A stretch of DNA of 12,207 nt from Ectocarpus siliculosus (Eukaryota; Sar; Phaeophyceae; Ectocarpales; Ectocarpaceae). The translations under genes were made by a program, and so were the position numbers. The stretch spans positions 1-12,207 of the forward strand of contig FN649031.1 in assembly GCA_000310025.1 (NCBI GenBank), in the 5' to 3' direction. This document shows, one piece after another, positions 1 through 8,483 of the stretch. The notes below the pieces were generated by a model, which was not told where the DNA came from, did not search any database, and was given only the letters and a program-made list of their open reading frames with translations. Positions within the stretch are counted from its first letter, which is position 1; every line of letters begins with the position of its first letter.

Positions 1-2
1 CT

Positions 3-302
3 GGTGGTGATTCACGTCCACTCACACTTCTGCAAGCCTCTCCGATAGCCGCAGGAGTGTCGCAAGGAAATGTGTTCGCGACGGTGGCTACACCGCCAGG
101 CGCGCCGCTGACCGACAGATGGGAATTGCCCGACGGCTCGCTACCGGAAGAGGTCGCTGTCCGTTCTCGAGGAGGGTTTTGCTGCAAGAAGTTGGAACTC
201 TCTCCAGTGTTCGCGCATGGGGCTGCGGGCAAGGGGTGCGACAACGGCTTGTGCTGGCGACCAGCCGCACCATCCACGCAGTCATCCGCGCCTGCATCAT
301 GA
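3..302 (+). other. Possible partial coding segment at left edge
   Basis: The frame starting at base 3 is open for 99 codons up to the TGA at 300-302, and it enters from outside the window, so it could be the 3' end of an exon. Its first two thirds have a fairly balanced residue mix. I recognise no domain, signal or family. A second plus frame (open from base 11 to 454) and a minus frame overlap it, which is typical of GC-rich DNA where stops are rare, so openness alone is weak evidence. No convincing splice site or poly(A) signal follows. This is probably non-coding or a gene remnant. Confidence 0.15.
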
Positions 303-317
303 TCAGCATCATGATGC
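294..317. repeat. Perfect 10-bp hairpin
   Basis: GCATCATGAT (294-303) and ATCATGATGC (308-317) are exact reverse complements around a 4-base CAGC loop. The arms are rich in ATCATGAT words, so it may be a small simple-sequence expansion rather than a functional site. Confidence 0.6.
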
Positions 318-675
318 GCGCCGCCAGCAGAGCCCGTGCTCGGCAGCATGCCGCTCACCTCCTTGCATCAACGACTGACCGCTGCTGTGGTGGCCAACGG
401 TGGAAGCCACGCTATGCAATGCCTCCCTCTAGAGGCTACGTGTCGATAAGGTAGCACGGCCGCCCTGTCCGTCCTTCACAGCACGCGCACCTCGTGCGCG
501 GCGTGCGGAGAAATGTAGCTAGCTACAGCGCCGGGGTTTCCCCACCCCAGGAGAGCTTTGTGAATAGAACCAAAAAGAGGTTCACCGAGGGAGCGCGCGC
601 ACGCGCATCTCCAACCAATGAGGAGACAGTAAATTTAGAAGTAAAGATCCCTTCGCACGGATGGTAAAATGTACT
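318..675. other. Non-coding stretch, nothing recognised
   Basis: Apart from overlapping chance frames at its left end, I see no gene, RNA or repeat here. The tract is GC-rich to about 540 and turns AT-richer after 600, where it meets the TATCGATA-rich element. Confidence 0.5.
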
Positions 676-812
676 GATATCGAATACCGATATCGATACT
701 GATACCGATTCGTATCGACAAATATCGGCGTGGAAACCGGCAATACCGATACTGCGTATCGTCGATATATATCAGTTTTGTATCGAGATTCGATACCCAA
801 TATCCAACACTG
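676..812 (-). repeat. TATCGATA-rich element with hAT-like end
   Basis: Roughly 130 bp are packed with GATACC, TATCG, ATCGA and GTATC words on both strands, giving many imperfect inverted matches. Read on the minus strand the segment begins CAGTGTTGG (812 down to 804), which resembles the CAGTG-type terminal inverted repeats of hAT DNA transposons. The eight bases 813-820 (GTGTGACA) would be the target duplication on that side. I could not find a matching CAGTGTTGG start or the duplication on the left, near 640-680, so the other end is missing, decayed or not where expected. No transposase frame is present. If it is a transposon it is a short non-autonomous remnant. Confidence 0.35.
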
Positions 813-979
813 GTGTGACAGCTTCCAGCGGTTCAGAGCGTCGACGGTGTTTTTCGCCGGTAGAGCCCCAGAACAACGCGAACCCCGCGAGCGATTGTTT
901 CATTGTTTTGGGGTCCCCCACTCACCCACCCATCCATGAATTTCAGCAGTTAGTTTTCGTTGGGGACATATTTTTCTTG

Positions 980-1405
980 TCATGTCCATGACGTGGTGCC
1001 CCGAGCGAGTATGGTTCGGTAGGGACTCGCAAACCATGACCCCTCCCCGAGTTTGAGCATCAGCTTCAGCCTCCTGTGACGGACAAGAAGAAGAAGACCG
1101 GAAATTGTCTCGCCATCCAAACAACAATTGGCCAGTTGAAAAAAATAAAAAAATAGGGTCCGGTCCGCCGAAGATTTTGTTTTTGTGTTTCCCTGCCGAC
1201 AAATATCCTCGCGGCTACGGCAGTGCAAATCTCATGGCGCCTCAAGTGCGGTTCCGGAGGGAATTGCAAATCACGACACCCTCCCCGACTTTGAGTACTG
1301 CTTCCACCTCCTGCGGCGGATAAGACCGACGTCAAACCCTAGATTTTGTCTGTCTGTGTCGCCATGTCGTCGCCATCCACGAACAGCAGTTGAAGAGTCA
1401 CAATA
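980..1405. repeat. Diverged direct duplication, offset about 237 bp
   Basis: Bases 1013-1083 and 1250-1320 align over about 71 bp with two small compensating gaps. They share blocks such as CCTCCCCGA and TTTGAG and a TTC.CCTCCTG motif ending in CGGA. Similarity continues weakly on both sides: the upstream parts share a CATG-G-GG...GGTTC pattern, and downstream both copies run through a TCGCCATCCA block to a GTTGAA...AATAAA stretch. The copies are therefore perhaps 170 bp long. Both also carry T-rich tracts. No protein frame is conserved between them, so I treat this as an old non-coding tandem duplication. AATAAA at 1402-1407 could be a poly(A) signal but has no gene attached. Confidence 0.55.
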
Positions 1406-1993
1406 AAGAGGATCCGCTTCGCCACCAAGAAAACAGTTTTTTTTTCCGATTCTTCTACAGCTGGATATGATGCTACTACGTATCGGGTCTAGCTGTGGTT
1501 GAGCTTGAGGGATATAGGGTCTACGGCAGCATTTTCTATGCGAAGAGTTAACAACGCCTTCCTGGCGTAAGGATGCGCATCTCCCATGGCAAGCAGAATG
1601 GATTACGTCATCATGACGCTATTTCTTGTGACTACAAGTTCAAGTTCGCCCAAAGAGACTAAACTTCTACTACGTACCAGCCCGTGCATGTACGTATCCG
1701 GCTACTGCATGTGAGGTGGTGGGTGCTGCCCCTGCTGTTTGCTGCGGTACATTGAAAGCTTCGAGTGGGTCAGAGCGGCAAGGGGGTCTTGTTTCTTCAC
1801 TTGTTTCTTAGCTCTGCTCTCCTCTACTGCTTTGTTTCCTGTCGCTGGCGGTCTCTCTTTTGGCATCGCTCTTCGTTCTTGCTTGCAAGAAACTGTGAGG
1901 ATTTAAAATGGCTGAGTCTGACTGTTTCTTAGGGTCCCCCGCCCACTCACGACCCACCTGTCAGTATGATTCATTTGTGGTCTCCAATATTTT
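1406..1993. other. Non-coding stretch, little structure
   Basis: I see no supported gene. The notable items are a T run at about 1437-1446 and a 7-bp perfect hairpin at 1876-1891 (TTCTTGC, two-base loop, GCAAGAA). The frame beginning with the ATG at 1908 looks like chance. Confidence 0.5.
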
Positions 1994-2038
1994 CAGCAGT
2001 AGTAGTTGTCTACTACAGGACATGCGCTACTACTGCTG
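1994..2038. repeat. Perfect 12-bp inverted repeat
   Basis: CAGCAGTAGTAG (1994-2005) and CTACTACTGCTG (2027-2038) are exact reverse complements separated by 21 bases. The loop itself contains another CTACTAC, so alternative pairings exist. Its origin may be CAG/TAG trinucleotide-like expansion. Confidence 0.65.
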
Positions 2039-2782
2039 CGTCCATGGGTGGGTGCAACAGAAGAGCTCCGGGGACTGGTGGTCTTCTGACCTGACGTCCG
2101 GTTCTTTCGTTTCGGAGAGGAAACCTACTGTGAAAAGCGCATCTTCTGGGGTCCGCATTCATTTAGTCCCGGATTCTTCCCCAGCGTGCGGAAGAGCGCG
2201 TTCTGGGTGCGGTCTCCTTTTTATTCGGGTGTGACGTGCGCACTACATGTAGTAAACGAAAAAAACAGTTACACGAGATGATTCTTGAAAGCATGGAGCC
2301 CCTCGCCACAAAAACGTGCATGCGCATGGATGGATGGGCGTAGTGAGATATGCCGGTCGAAGACTGACGATTTTTTCGGGTGCGCGTGAGGTCGCCTCTA
2401 ATAATCGTTTGCTGATAATGTCTATAGTTACTACCTCGCATAGCGTATTGAAGCGAGCGGAGGGTCCTGGACTAATCTGTCGCTGACTTGCGGACCCTTC
2501 GTCGGGTCCATTTTATTTTCGTATAGCTTTTTTGGGTAAGTTAGCCTGTGACCACGGCGGGAATCGACCGCGTCAAGTGTCAGACTATTATACATAATAG
2601 TAGTGCGAACAGACGAAGAAGGTACAAGAAAGTACTGGGTAGAGAGAACAGAACGAACGGTTTTTTGTAATTAATTGTGAAGACAACAACATCGGCACTG
2701 CTGGGTTCGTCCATGGATAGTTTTTGCAGCACCGTTTTATTGTTTTCTTTCGAATTGCATTTATTAATATTTTCTACCGCCC
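2039..2782. other. Non-coding stretch with two small hairpins
   Basis: I see no supported gene. GGACCC (2492-2497) pairs with GGGTCC (2504-2509), and a second GGGTCC lies at 2462-2467, giving alternative partners. ACTATTAT (2584-2591) pairs with ATAATAGT (2594-2601) around a 2-base loop. The rest is AT-rich and unremarkable. Confidence 0.5.
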
Positions 2783-2898
2783 GAGGGAAGAGAGAGATAC
2801 CAAACTGGCAGAGAGCACATTTCCCGCAGACACGTTTCTGCGGCCTTCCTATCGTGCCTCTGCCTCTCTCCCAATAAAGACTGTCTCTCTCTTCCCTC
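2783..2898. repeat. Nested foldback, 15-bp outer stem
   Basis: The outer arms 2783-2797 (GAGGGAAGAGAGAGA) and 2884-2898 are exact reverse complements over 15 bp and are purine/pyrimidine tracts. Inside, GGCAGAG (2807-2813) pairs with CTCTGCC (2858-2864). At the centre CCGCAGA (2824-2830) pairs with TCTGCGG (2837-2843) around six bases. All three stems nest, so one transcript could fold into a single long hairpin of 116 nt. AATAAA sits at 2873-2878 inside the right arm region. It may be a small foldback transposon, part of a decayed LTR or a transcribed hairpin; the sequence does not decide. Confidence 0.6.
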
Positions 2899-2984
2899 CA
2901 AACAGCAACTACTGAGGGTGCCCTCTCCTGCGGTGGAGGGAACCAATCTTACTGCACACAGTAGTCTCAGATGACCAAGTCCCT

Positions 2985-3005
2985 AAAATGGTACCCTACC
3001 ATTTT
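2985..3005. repeat. Perfect 8-bp hairpin
   Basis: AAAATGGT (2985-2992) and ACCATTTT (2998-3005) are exact reverse complements around ACCCT. No gene or terminator context is visible. Confidence 0.55.
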
Positions 3006-3526
3006 CTTCGCCAACATCGAGGTCATCATGACACTACTCGTGCAGTGGGATTAGCTCCTGTTACTGCCTACCTACCGCACACAGTGCTTTCCCCCGATTG
3101 CCTCCCGACTCGCTATGTCGTACCGAACAGGACACCCCTTGCGAGTCCTCTACTGTGGGCGGCTCCTACACATTCCTCTGACTTCATCTTCCCGCCCTTC
3201 GGGATACTCGTTCCAATGTGTTGCCCCCAACAGCCATAGACAGCAAATTCCCAAATCCTTAGCTAAATGGTGCAGCGCGCGTTAGTTTCTGGGATTCACC
3301 CCTATTTCGTATCTATTTGCCTCGAAGCTCCGCGGGCTTGGGCATACTTCATAACTTGCACTGCACAACCTTTAACTAAGACAGGATGTTAACGGCGCGT
3401 CATCGGGCAACGTTGCACAACATGACAACGACGCCACCACCAGAGCAACTGCTCCGCCGTCTGCTCTATATCCCGATCATGGGTCGTTAACCTCATCCCG
3501 ATTCTTGGATCGCCTGATGCGATGCA
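3006..3526. other. Non-coding stretch, nothing recognised
   Basis: An 83-codon chance frame covers 2988-3239 on the plus strand, with no recognisable protein features. I see no repeat, RNA gene or regulatory signal in this interval. Confidence 0.45.
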
Positions 3527-3755
3527 CTAGGAGAACCCCGACCACTCCGGCGTGACGACGGCAGGAATAATCGGCACCCGGCGGTGATACGGGTGGCTTC
3601 CTACACACCGCCGCCGCATCGACCAGCTGCCACGCTCCGCGATTGAGGACCCGATGAGGTCGTCCATCAGGTCTGAGTTCGCTTGTGCCTTAAATCTCGC
3701 TGCAGCCCTTGTTGCCATGCCGTCGGGCCGCCCTCATTCGGCCGTGTGTTTTAAT

Positions 3756-4043
3756 TCACTCAGCTCTCGGCGACCCCTTCAATAACATCCTATTGCTTCC
3801 ACCGCCGCCCCTGGGCCGCGGTCTGCGGTCCGCGGAGAAGACCGTGCACGGCACGGGCGCCTTGCTGCTCCCCGAGCATGCGTAAGCCCTGGCTCCCATG
3901 AAGACGGTCGCGGCGTGGTCGCGGCACCCGGCGGACATATCCGCCGTCATGGCTTCTGAAAGGAAACACCTGGCGTTGCCGGCCACGATCCCCACGCACC
4001 GGTCCGCCCGCGTCCTGCCGCCCTGCCCAGGCGTGACCTCGAT
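3756..4043 (-). other. GC-rich possible coding remnant (minus)
   Basis: On the minus strand, a 95-codon open frame runs from just after the stop at 4046-4044 to the TGA at 3758-3756. Codon third positions are strongly G or C, and the residues are balanced between hydrophobic, acidic and basic, with six cysteines. The other minus frame over the same bases is arginine/glycine/glutamine-rich, as expected of a shadow of real coding sequence. The segment has no start ATG near its left end; internal methionines occur. A CAG near 4025 on the minus strand could be a splice acceptor. A second minus frame with an ATG at 3718 and a stop near 3527 follows in another frame. I recognise no family. This could be an exon of an unknown gene or a pseudogene fragment. 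Confidence 0.22.
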
Positions 4044-4059
4044 TCAATCGCCATCTGCG

Positions 4060-5935
4060 AGTGTGCAAGCGCTCCCTTTCACAACAAGCAACAGAGCAAA
4101 ACGAAACCGAGTTGATGCGTTTCGTCCACGCGAATAGCGGAAAAATTGGCATTTAAATATTTCGTGCGTACATCGCACGATTGCCGACTGTGTAAATGTG
4201 GGTAGTGCTGTTGAAATAAGCCCCCCCAAACCAGGCCACCAAAACACGATTGATGTGTTTCGCCCCGGCACATACCGATTGCATATCATCTGCACGATAT
4301 ACATGACCAACCGCGTAACCGCACAAACTCGGCGGCCGCAGGAACGGCACTACTGTATGAAACAGGCGGCCCTACCACAGAACCAACAACGAATGTTGGT
4401 TGTTTTGTCCTGGCGGATACTGACAAATCCACACCATGTTCATGATTCTACTGGATAGTGAGAATCGCTCGAATGCGACAACCGCGGGAAGCACTGTTGT
4501 TGCTAGGAACACGCCCACACCCACGGCCGCCATTCACGACTCATGTGTTTGGTTGTCGGTATAATATATCCGCGTGAATCGCCCACTGCGAAAACCCTGT
4601 CAGCACTGTTCGAAACAAAGCCTACAAATCATGGTCGCCAATCACAAATTCATGTGATTCGCAGGGGCAATGTTGAAAACATATTGTGATTGCCATGATT
4701 GCCGGATGTTTTGCGAATGCGCTGGCCGCATTAGACAGCGTGTTGCAACCGGAGCTCCATCACCACTCGCAGAAATCACCATGATATGACTGGGACACGT
4801 TAGATTGGGTGGTCTAAGCAGATACTGGCAACCAAGTTCTGATCGACATGTCTGCAGGAATCACACGAATGCGACGGCCTCGGTAGGCAACATCGTTGCA
4901 ACAACTACCGCACCACCGCCAGCCACGATTGATGTGTCTTGTTCCGGTAGACACTGACCGAGCACAATATGAATGGATGGTAAGACTGCGTGAATCGTCA
5001 AAGCGCGACCATCGCAGTTGGCATCGCTTCGAAAACCTAACGCTCCCACCCCATCTGCAAAACATTGTAGACGTGTTTAGTTCCGTCGCCTACTTAGATT
5101 TTATTCCTCGTGATGCATTCACGGCTGCGTGAACCGTGCAAAGCGACATCTGTGATATGCCGCAAACTTCATGACCGCCAAGGACAAGTGGTATTTGTGG
5201 TCCCCGCAAAAGAATGGGCTGCGTAGACCGCACGATGCGACACTCTGGTATGTACTGCTGCGAAAACAACAAGCCTACCAATCACGGTCGCCAATCACGA
5301 TCCCGGCAGAAATATATATGCTTGAGTCGCCCACTGCGGAACCCCTGCTAGTTAGCACTGGTCAATACGAAGCACCGACCTGGACCGTCAAACACGATTG
5401 ATGCGTCCGGTGCCGGCATACACAAGTCTGCGTCAATCTGCGACAATTCTCGTACGTAGCACTATTCCGGTCAAGCTCACCGACCACGGCCCCTAGACAC
5501 GAGTCATGTGTTTGGTCCCGGCATAAACTGATCTGCGTGAATCGACCAATGCAACGACCCTGGTAGATATCCATGTTCAGAAACAAGAAGCTACCAACCA
5601 CGGTCGTCAAACACGATTTGTGTGCTTGGTTCCGGCATGAACAAATGTGTCTGAATCGCGCGATGCGACAATCCTGACAAGTAGCACTGTTCCAAAATGA
5701 AGTTCACCAGCCACCGCCGCCAAATACGATTGGTGTGTTTGGTCCCGGCATACACAAACCGGCGAGAATCGCCCCATGCGGCAACCCTGGCAAAATCTCC
5801 CCATGCCAAAACCTTGGTAGGAAACGCTGTACAAAGTGAAGCTCACCAGCTACGGCCGCCAAACACGATTGATGTGTTTGGTTCCGGCATAAACTGATCT
5901 GAAGAACCGCCTCATGCGACAACCCTGGTAGGTTA
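4060..5935. repeat. Satellite-like array, left (decayed) block
   Basis: This is a tandem repeat with recognisable unit cores at about 4115, 4253, 4393, 4543, 4652, 4781, 4932, 5071, 5192, 5401, 5506, 5620, 5733 and 5872. Spacings run from 105 to 151 bp, except where a unit near 5300 has lost its core. A typical unit reads CACCA-CCACGG-CGCC, then the dyad CCAAACAC-GATTGAT-GTGTTTGG, then TTCCGGCATA, CGTGAATCGCCC, GCGACAACCCTGGTAG and a GCTGTT-AAAACAAGC stretch. Units before 5300 are heavily mutated; those after 5400 are clearer. The unit just before 5872 contains an extra 27-bp partial duplication around CCCCATGC. Open frames seen across the array are by-products, because unit lengths are not multiples of three. 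Confidence 0.8.
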
Positions 5936-5969
5936 CTACAATGGACCACGAGTGACAACATCAAATATC

Positions 5970-6480
5970 GACATCCCTTGTCGGGGACCATAGATTTTGA
6001 GAGGTTTGTCCCGATATCCATTGTCCAAAACAGTGGATTTTGAAAGTTCCTTTCAACCTCCCTTGTCAAGGACAACAAATTATTCAAAAGGTTCTGTCGA
6101 TATCTGTTGTCAACCGTAACAGATTTCGATGGTGCCTATTGATATGAATTGTGCATAGCAACAGACGTTCAACGGTTTTCTCCGAAGCCATTGCCACTGG
6201 GTTCATGACATGTCATCGATATACATCGTTTACTGCAGTAGATTCTTGATCGGGCTACCGATATATATCGAAACGCAACATCGATAGTCGTTATCTCGAG
6301 CAATCTGTCCTCAAGGTCGTAAAGGATATCCACTTGCACGAGAACATGTTCGAAGGCTTCTTCTAATACTGCCCGCAATGTCTATCGGAAGGAAGCCTTC
6401 GAAGTCTGTTGTTGCCAACGATGTCTATCGTGACATTCGACAGGCATTTCAATTTGCAATATATTGCACAAGTCATCTGT
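5970..6480. repeat. Second tandem repeat, period about 43 bp
   Basis: This block interrupts the larger array. Units begin with GATATCC-like words at about 5970, 6013, 6055, 6099, 6141, 6184, 6219 and 6260, spaced 41-44 bp except for one shortened unit of 35. A typical unit reads GATATCC-TTGTC, then a short variable part, AACAGATTTTGA, and GGTTCTGTC. More diverged unit-like pieces continue to about 6480. The copies are degenerate, so this is an old repeat. It shows no reading frame. A perfect 14-bp palindrome TGCAATATATTGCA lies at 6455-6468. Confidence 0.65.
6349..6403. repeat. Perfect 12-bp inverted repeat
   Basis: TTCGAAGGCTTC (6349-6360) and GAAGCCTTCGAA (6392-6403) are exact reverse complements with a 31-base spacer. 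It lies in the decayed right part of the 43-bp repeat and may be two neighbouring copies in opposite orientation. Confidence 0.6.
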
Positions 6481-6599
6481 CAATAGGCTCGGTCTTTGGC
6501 AATAGTGCGAGAAATCCAGCGACCGATCACCCTTACCGACGGCAATATACTCGTCTATGTAGCAGCAGAAATAAAAGCCTACCTGGTACACAGTCTATT

Positions 6600-8157
6600 T
6601 CGTGGTGTGGTAGGTAGCAGAAACTCACCAACCACGGCCGTCACACACGATCGGTACCAGCATAAAAAAAAATCTGCGTGAATCGCCCCATGCGACAACC
6701 CTGGCAGGTGGGACTGTTCAAAACGAAGCTCACCAGCCACGGTCGCCAAACACGATTGATGTGTTTGGTAGCGCTCAAACGTAAAGCTCACCACCACGGC
6801 CGCCAAACACGGTTGATGTGTTACGTTCCGGCGAAACTGATCTGCGCGAATCGCCCCACGCGACAACTCTTGTAGATAGCCATGTTCAGAAACGACAAGC
6901 TCACCAACCACGGCCGCCAAACACGATTGGTGTGCTTGGTTCTGGCATAAACAGACTGCGTGAATCGCCCAAGGCAACAACTCGAGGAGGTATGTAGCGC
7001 TGTTGCGAAAACAAGTCCATCAACTCCGGCCGCCACTCTCTACTCATGCGTGTGGTTCCGGCTGTTACGCTCTCTATGTCTGTGCGTGAATCGCCCCCGG
7101 CGACAACTCTCGTAGTTAGCGCTTGATGAAAACAAAACAAGTACACCAATCACGGCCGCCACACACTGTTCATGTGTATGGTTCTGGCAGTACTCTCTGT
7201 ACCTGTGCGTGAATCGCCCCACAGGCAACAACTCTCGTAGGTAGCACTTGTTGAAAACAAATAAATCCACCGACTCCGACCGCCACCCCTACTCATGCGT
7301 GGGTTTCGGCAGTTACATTCTCTGTATTCATGCGTGAATCACCCCCGGCGGCAACTCTCGTAGGTAGCGCTTGTTGAAAAACAGAAACAAGTCCACCAAC
7401 TCCGGCCGCCACGCGCTATTCATGTGTATGGTGTCGGCATTTACACTCTCTATATTCATGTGTGAATCGCCCACCGGCGACAACCCTAATAGGTAGCGCT
7501 GTTGACAAACAAGCCCACCAACCACGGCCGCCACACACTTCTCATGCGTGTGGTTCCGGGATCCACACACTTCTGTATTCATGCGTTAATTGCCCACAGG
7601 CAACAACCCTGGTAAGTAGCGCTGTTGACAAACAAGCCCACCAACCACGGCCGCCACACACTTCTCATGCGTGTGGTTCCGGGATTCACACACTTCTGTA
7701 TTCATGCGTTAATTGCCCACAGGCAACAACCCTGGTAAGTAGCCCACCGACCACGGCCGCCACGCACTATGTATGTGTGTGGTTCCCGCATTTACACTTT
7801 CTGTATTTATGCGTGAATTGCCCCACAGGCAACAACCCCGGTAAGTAGCGCTGTTGACAAACAAGCCCACCGACCAAGGCCGCCACACACTTTTCCTGTG
7901 TGTGGTTTCGGTATTTACACTTTCTTGGTATTTATGCGGGAATCACTCACAGGAAACAACCCTAGTAGGTAGCGCTCCTGCGAACACAAGCCCACCAACC
8001 ACGGCCGCCACACACTATTGATGTGTGTGGTGCCGGCATTCATACCTTCTTTATTCATGCGTGAATCGCCACACAGGCAACAACCCTGGTAAGTAGCGCT
8101 GTTGCGAAAACAAGCCCACCAACCACGGCCGCCACACACTATTTATGTGTGTGGTTC
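6600..8157. repeat. Satellite-like array, right (cleaner) block
   Basis: The same repeat family resumes after the 43-bp block. Cores lie at about 6759, 6816, 6930, 7046, 7172, 7295, 7422, 7544, 7667, 7773, 7896, 8021 and 8145, mostly 122-127 bp apart. One half-unit spacing is 57 bp and one shortened unit is 106. From 7046 on, the central dyad changes from the AAACAC/GTGTTT type to the ACACAC/GTGTGT type. The spacer also gains TTTACACTCTCTGTATTCATG-like sequence and CACAGGCAACAACCC. The two rightmost units have perfect 8-bp stems (8008-8030 and 8132-8154). The last unit is cut at 8157 by the retrotransposon LTR. Confidence 0.85.
7493..7738. repeat. Two near-identical adjacent 123-bp units
   Basis: 7493-7615 and 7616-7738 match at every base except 7563 (C) versus 7686 (T). 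This marks the most recent local duplication in the array. Because 123 is divisible by three, a plus-strand frame stays open through both copies with a 41-residue repeat. That frame is broken in other units and is not evidence of a protein. Confidence 0.9.
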
Positions 8158-8483
8158 TGTGGAGGACACCTGTCACGAGTATAACCAACCATGTGTGCAC
8201 ATACAAAGTGTAGGAAGATATGGCTCCCTCGGGGTATCTTGTCACAAGGAGAGTGACAGGAAATGCACCGTCGGAGATGGATATCTTCCGAAGTCCCTGG
8301 CCACTTGCCGAAAGTGGAAGCGGAGAGTCTTCGACTCTCCTCTCCCTCTGCCGCTATGGCCACTCTCTCTTTCTACCCTCTTCTCCTCGTTTACACATCA
8401 CGAGAGGAAATAGCCTTCCCCTGGCAGTGGGATAATACTGCCACGGCACCGGCATCTGTCTCCGACAATAGCCAGTGTCCTCA
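8158..8483 (+). mobile_element. 5' LTR, 326 bp
   Basis: The left edge is where the array unit stops matching: the unit continues normally through GTGTGTGGTTC and then switches to TGTGGAGGACAC at 8158. The right edge is set by GTGTCCTCA (8475-8483). Its complement TGAGGACAC matches the LTR start apart from two extra bases, giving TG...CA ends. A primer-binding site follows after one base. The left edge could instead be the TG at 8160. The target duplication would be GGTTC (8153-8157) if five bases, but the other copy is outside the window. TATAA occurs at 8180-8184; I see no AATAAA in the LTR. The LTR contains four perfect hairpins, listed separately. Confidence 0.75.

Noticed and set aside
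11-454. Second open frame at the left edge, overlapping 3-302
   Set aside because: Arginine- and alanine-rich composition typical of an out-of-frame read of GC-rich DNA, with no domain.
1908-2234. 108-codon plus-strand frame with a reasonable ATG context
   Set aside because: No recognisable domain, mixed codon use, and it spans the 12-bp inverted repeat. A frame of this length is expected by chance in 12 kb.
2535-2625. tRNA-like T-arm on the minus strand (GCGGTCGATTCCCGC)
   Set aside because: No matching 5' acceptor strand, D-arm or A-box lies at the right distance. The neighbouring 8-bp hairpin does not sit as an anticodon arm with a 7-base loop.
2873-2878. AATAAA as a poly(A) signal (also at 1402-1407)
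   Set aside because: No supported gene ends upstream of either site. The hexamer is common by chance.
7462-7848. Plus-strand 128-codon frame with a 41-residue internal repeat
   Set aside because: It follows from two nearly identical 123-bp satellite copies. It has no start context or domain, and the frame is lost in the next units.
4814-8139. Many minus-strand frames of 60-130 codons across the array with similar HTHQSCLAAVVGEL-like text
   Set aside because: They are the satellite unit read in whichever frame happens to be open. Unit spacings (113, 114, 126, 127 and so on) are often not multiples of three and the frames do not link up, so this is not a repeat protein.
4060-8157. CRISPR-like array (repeated dyads at regular spacing)
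   Set aside because: The sequence between dyads is conserved along with the dyads, the units are over 100 bp, the sequence is eukaryotic and no cas gene is present. It is a satellite.
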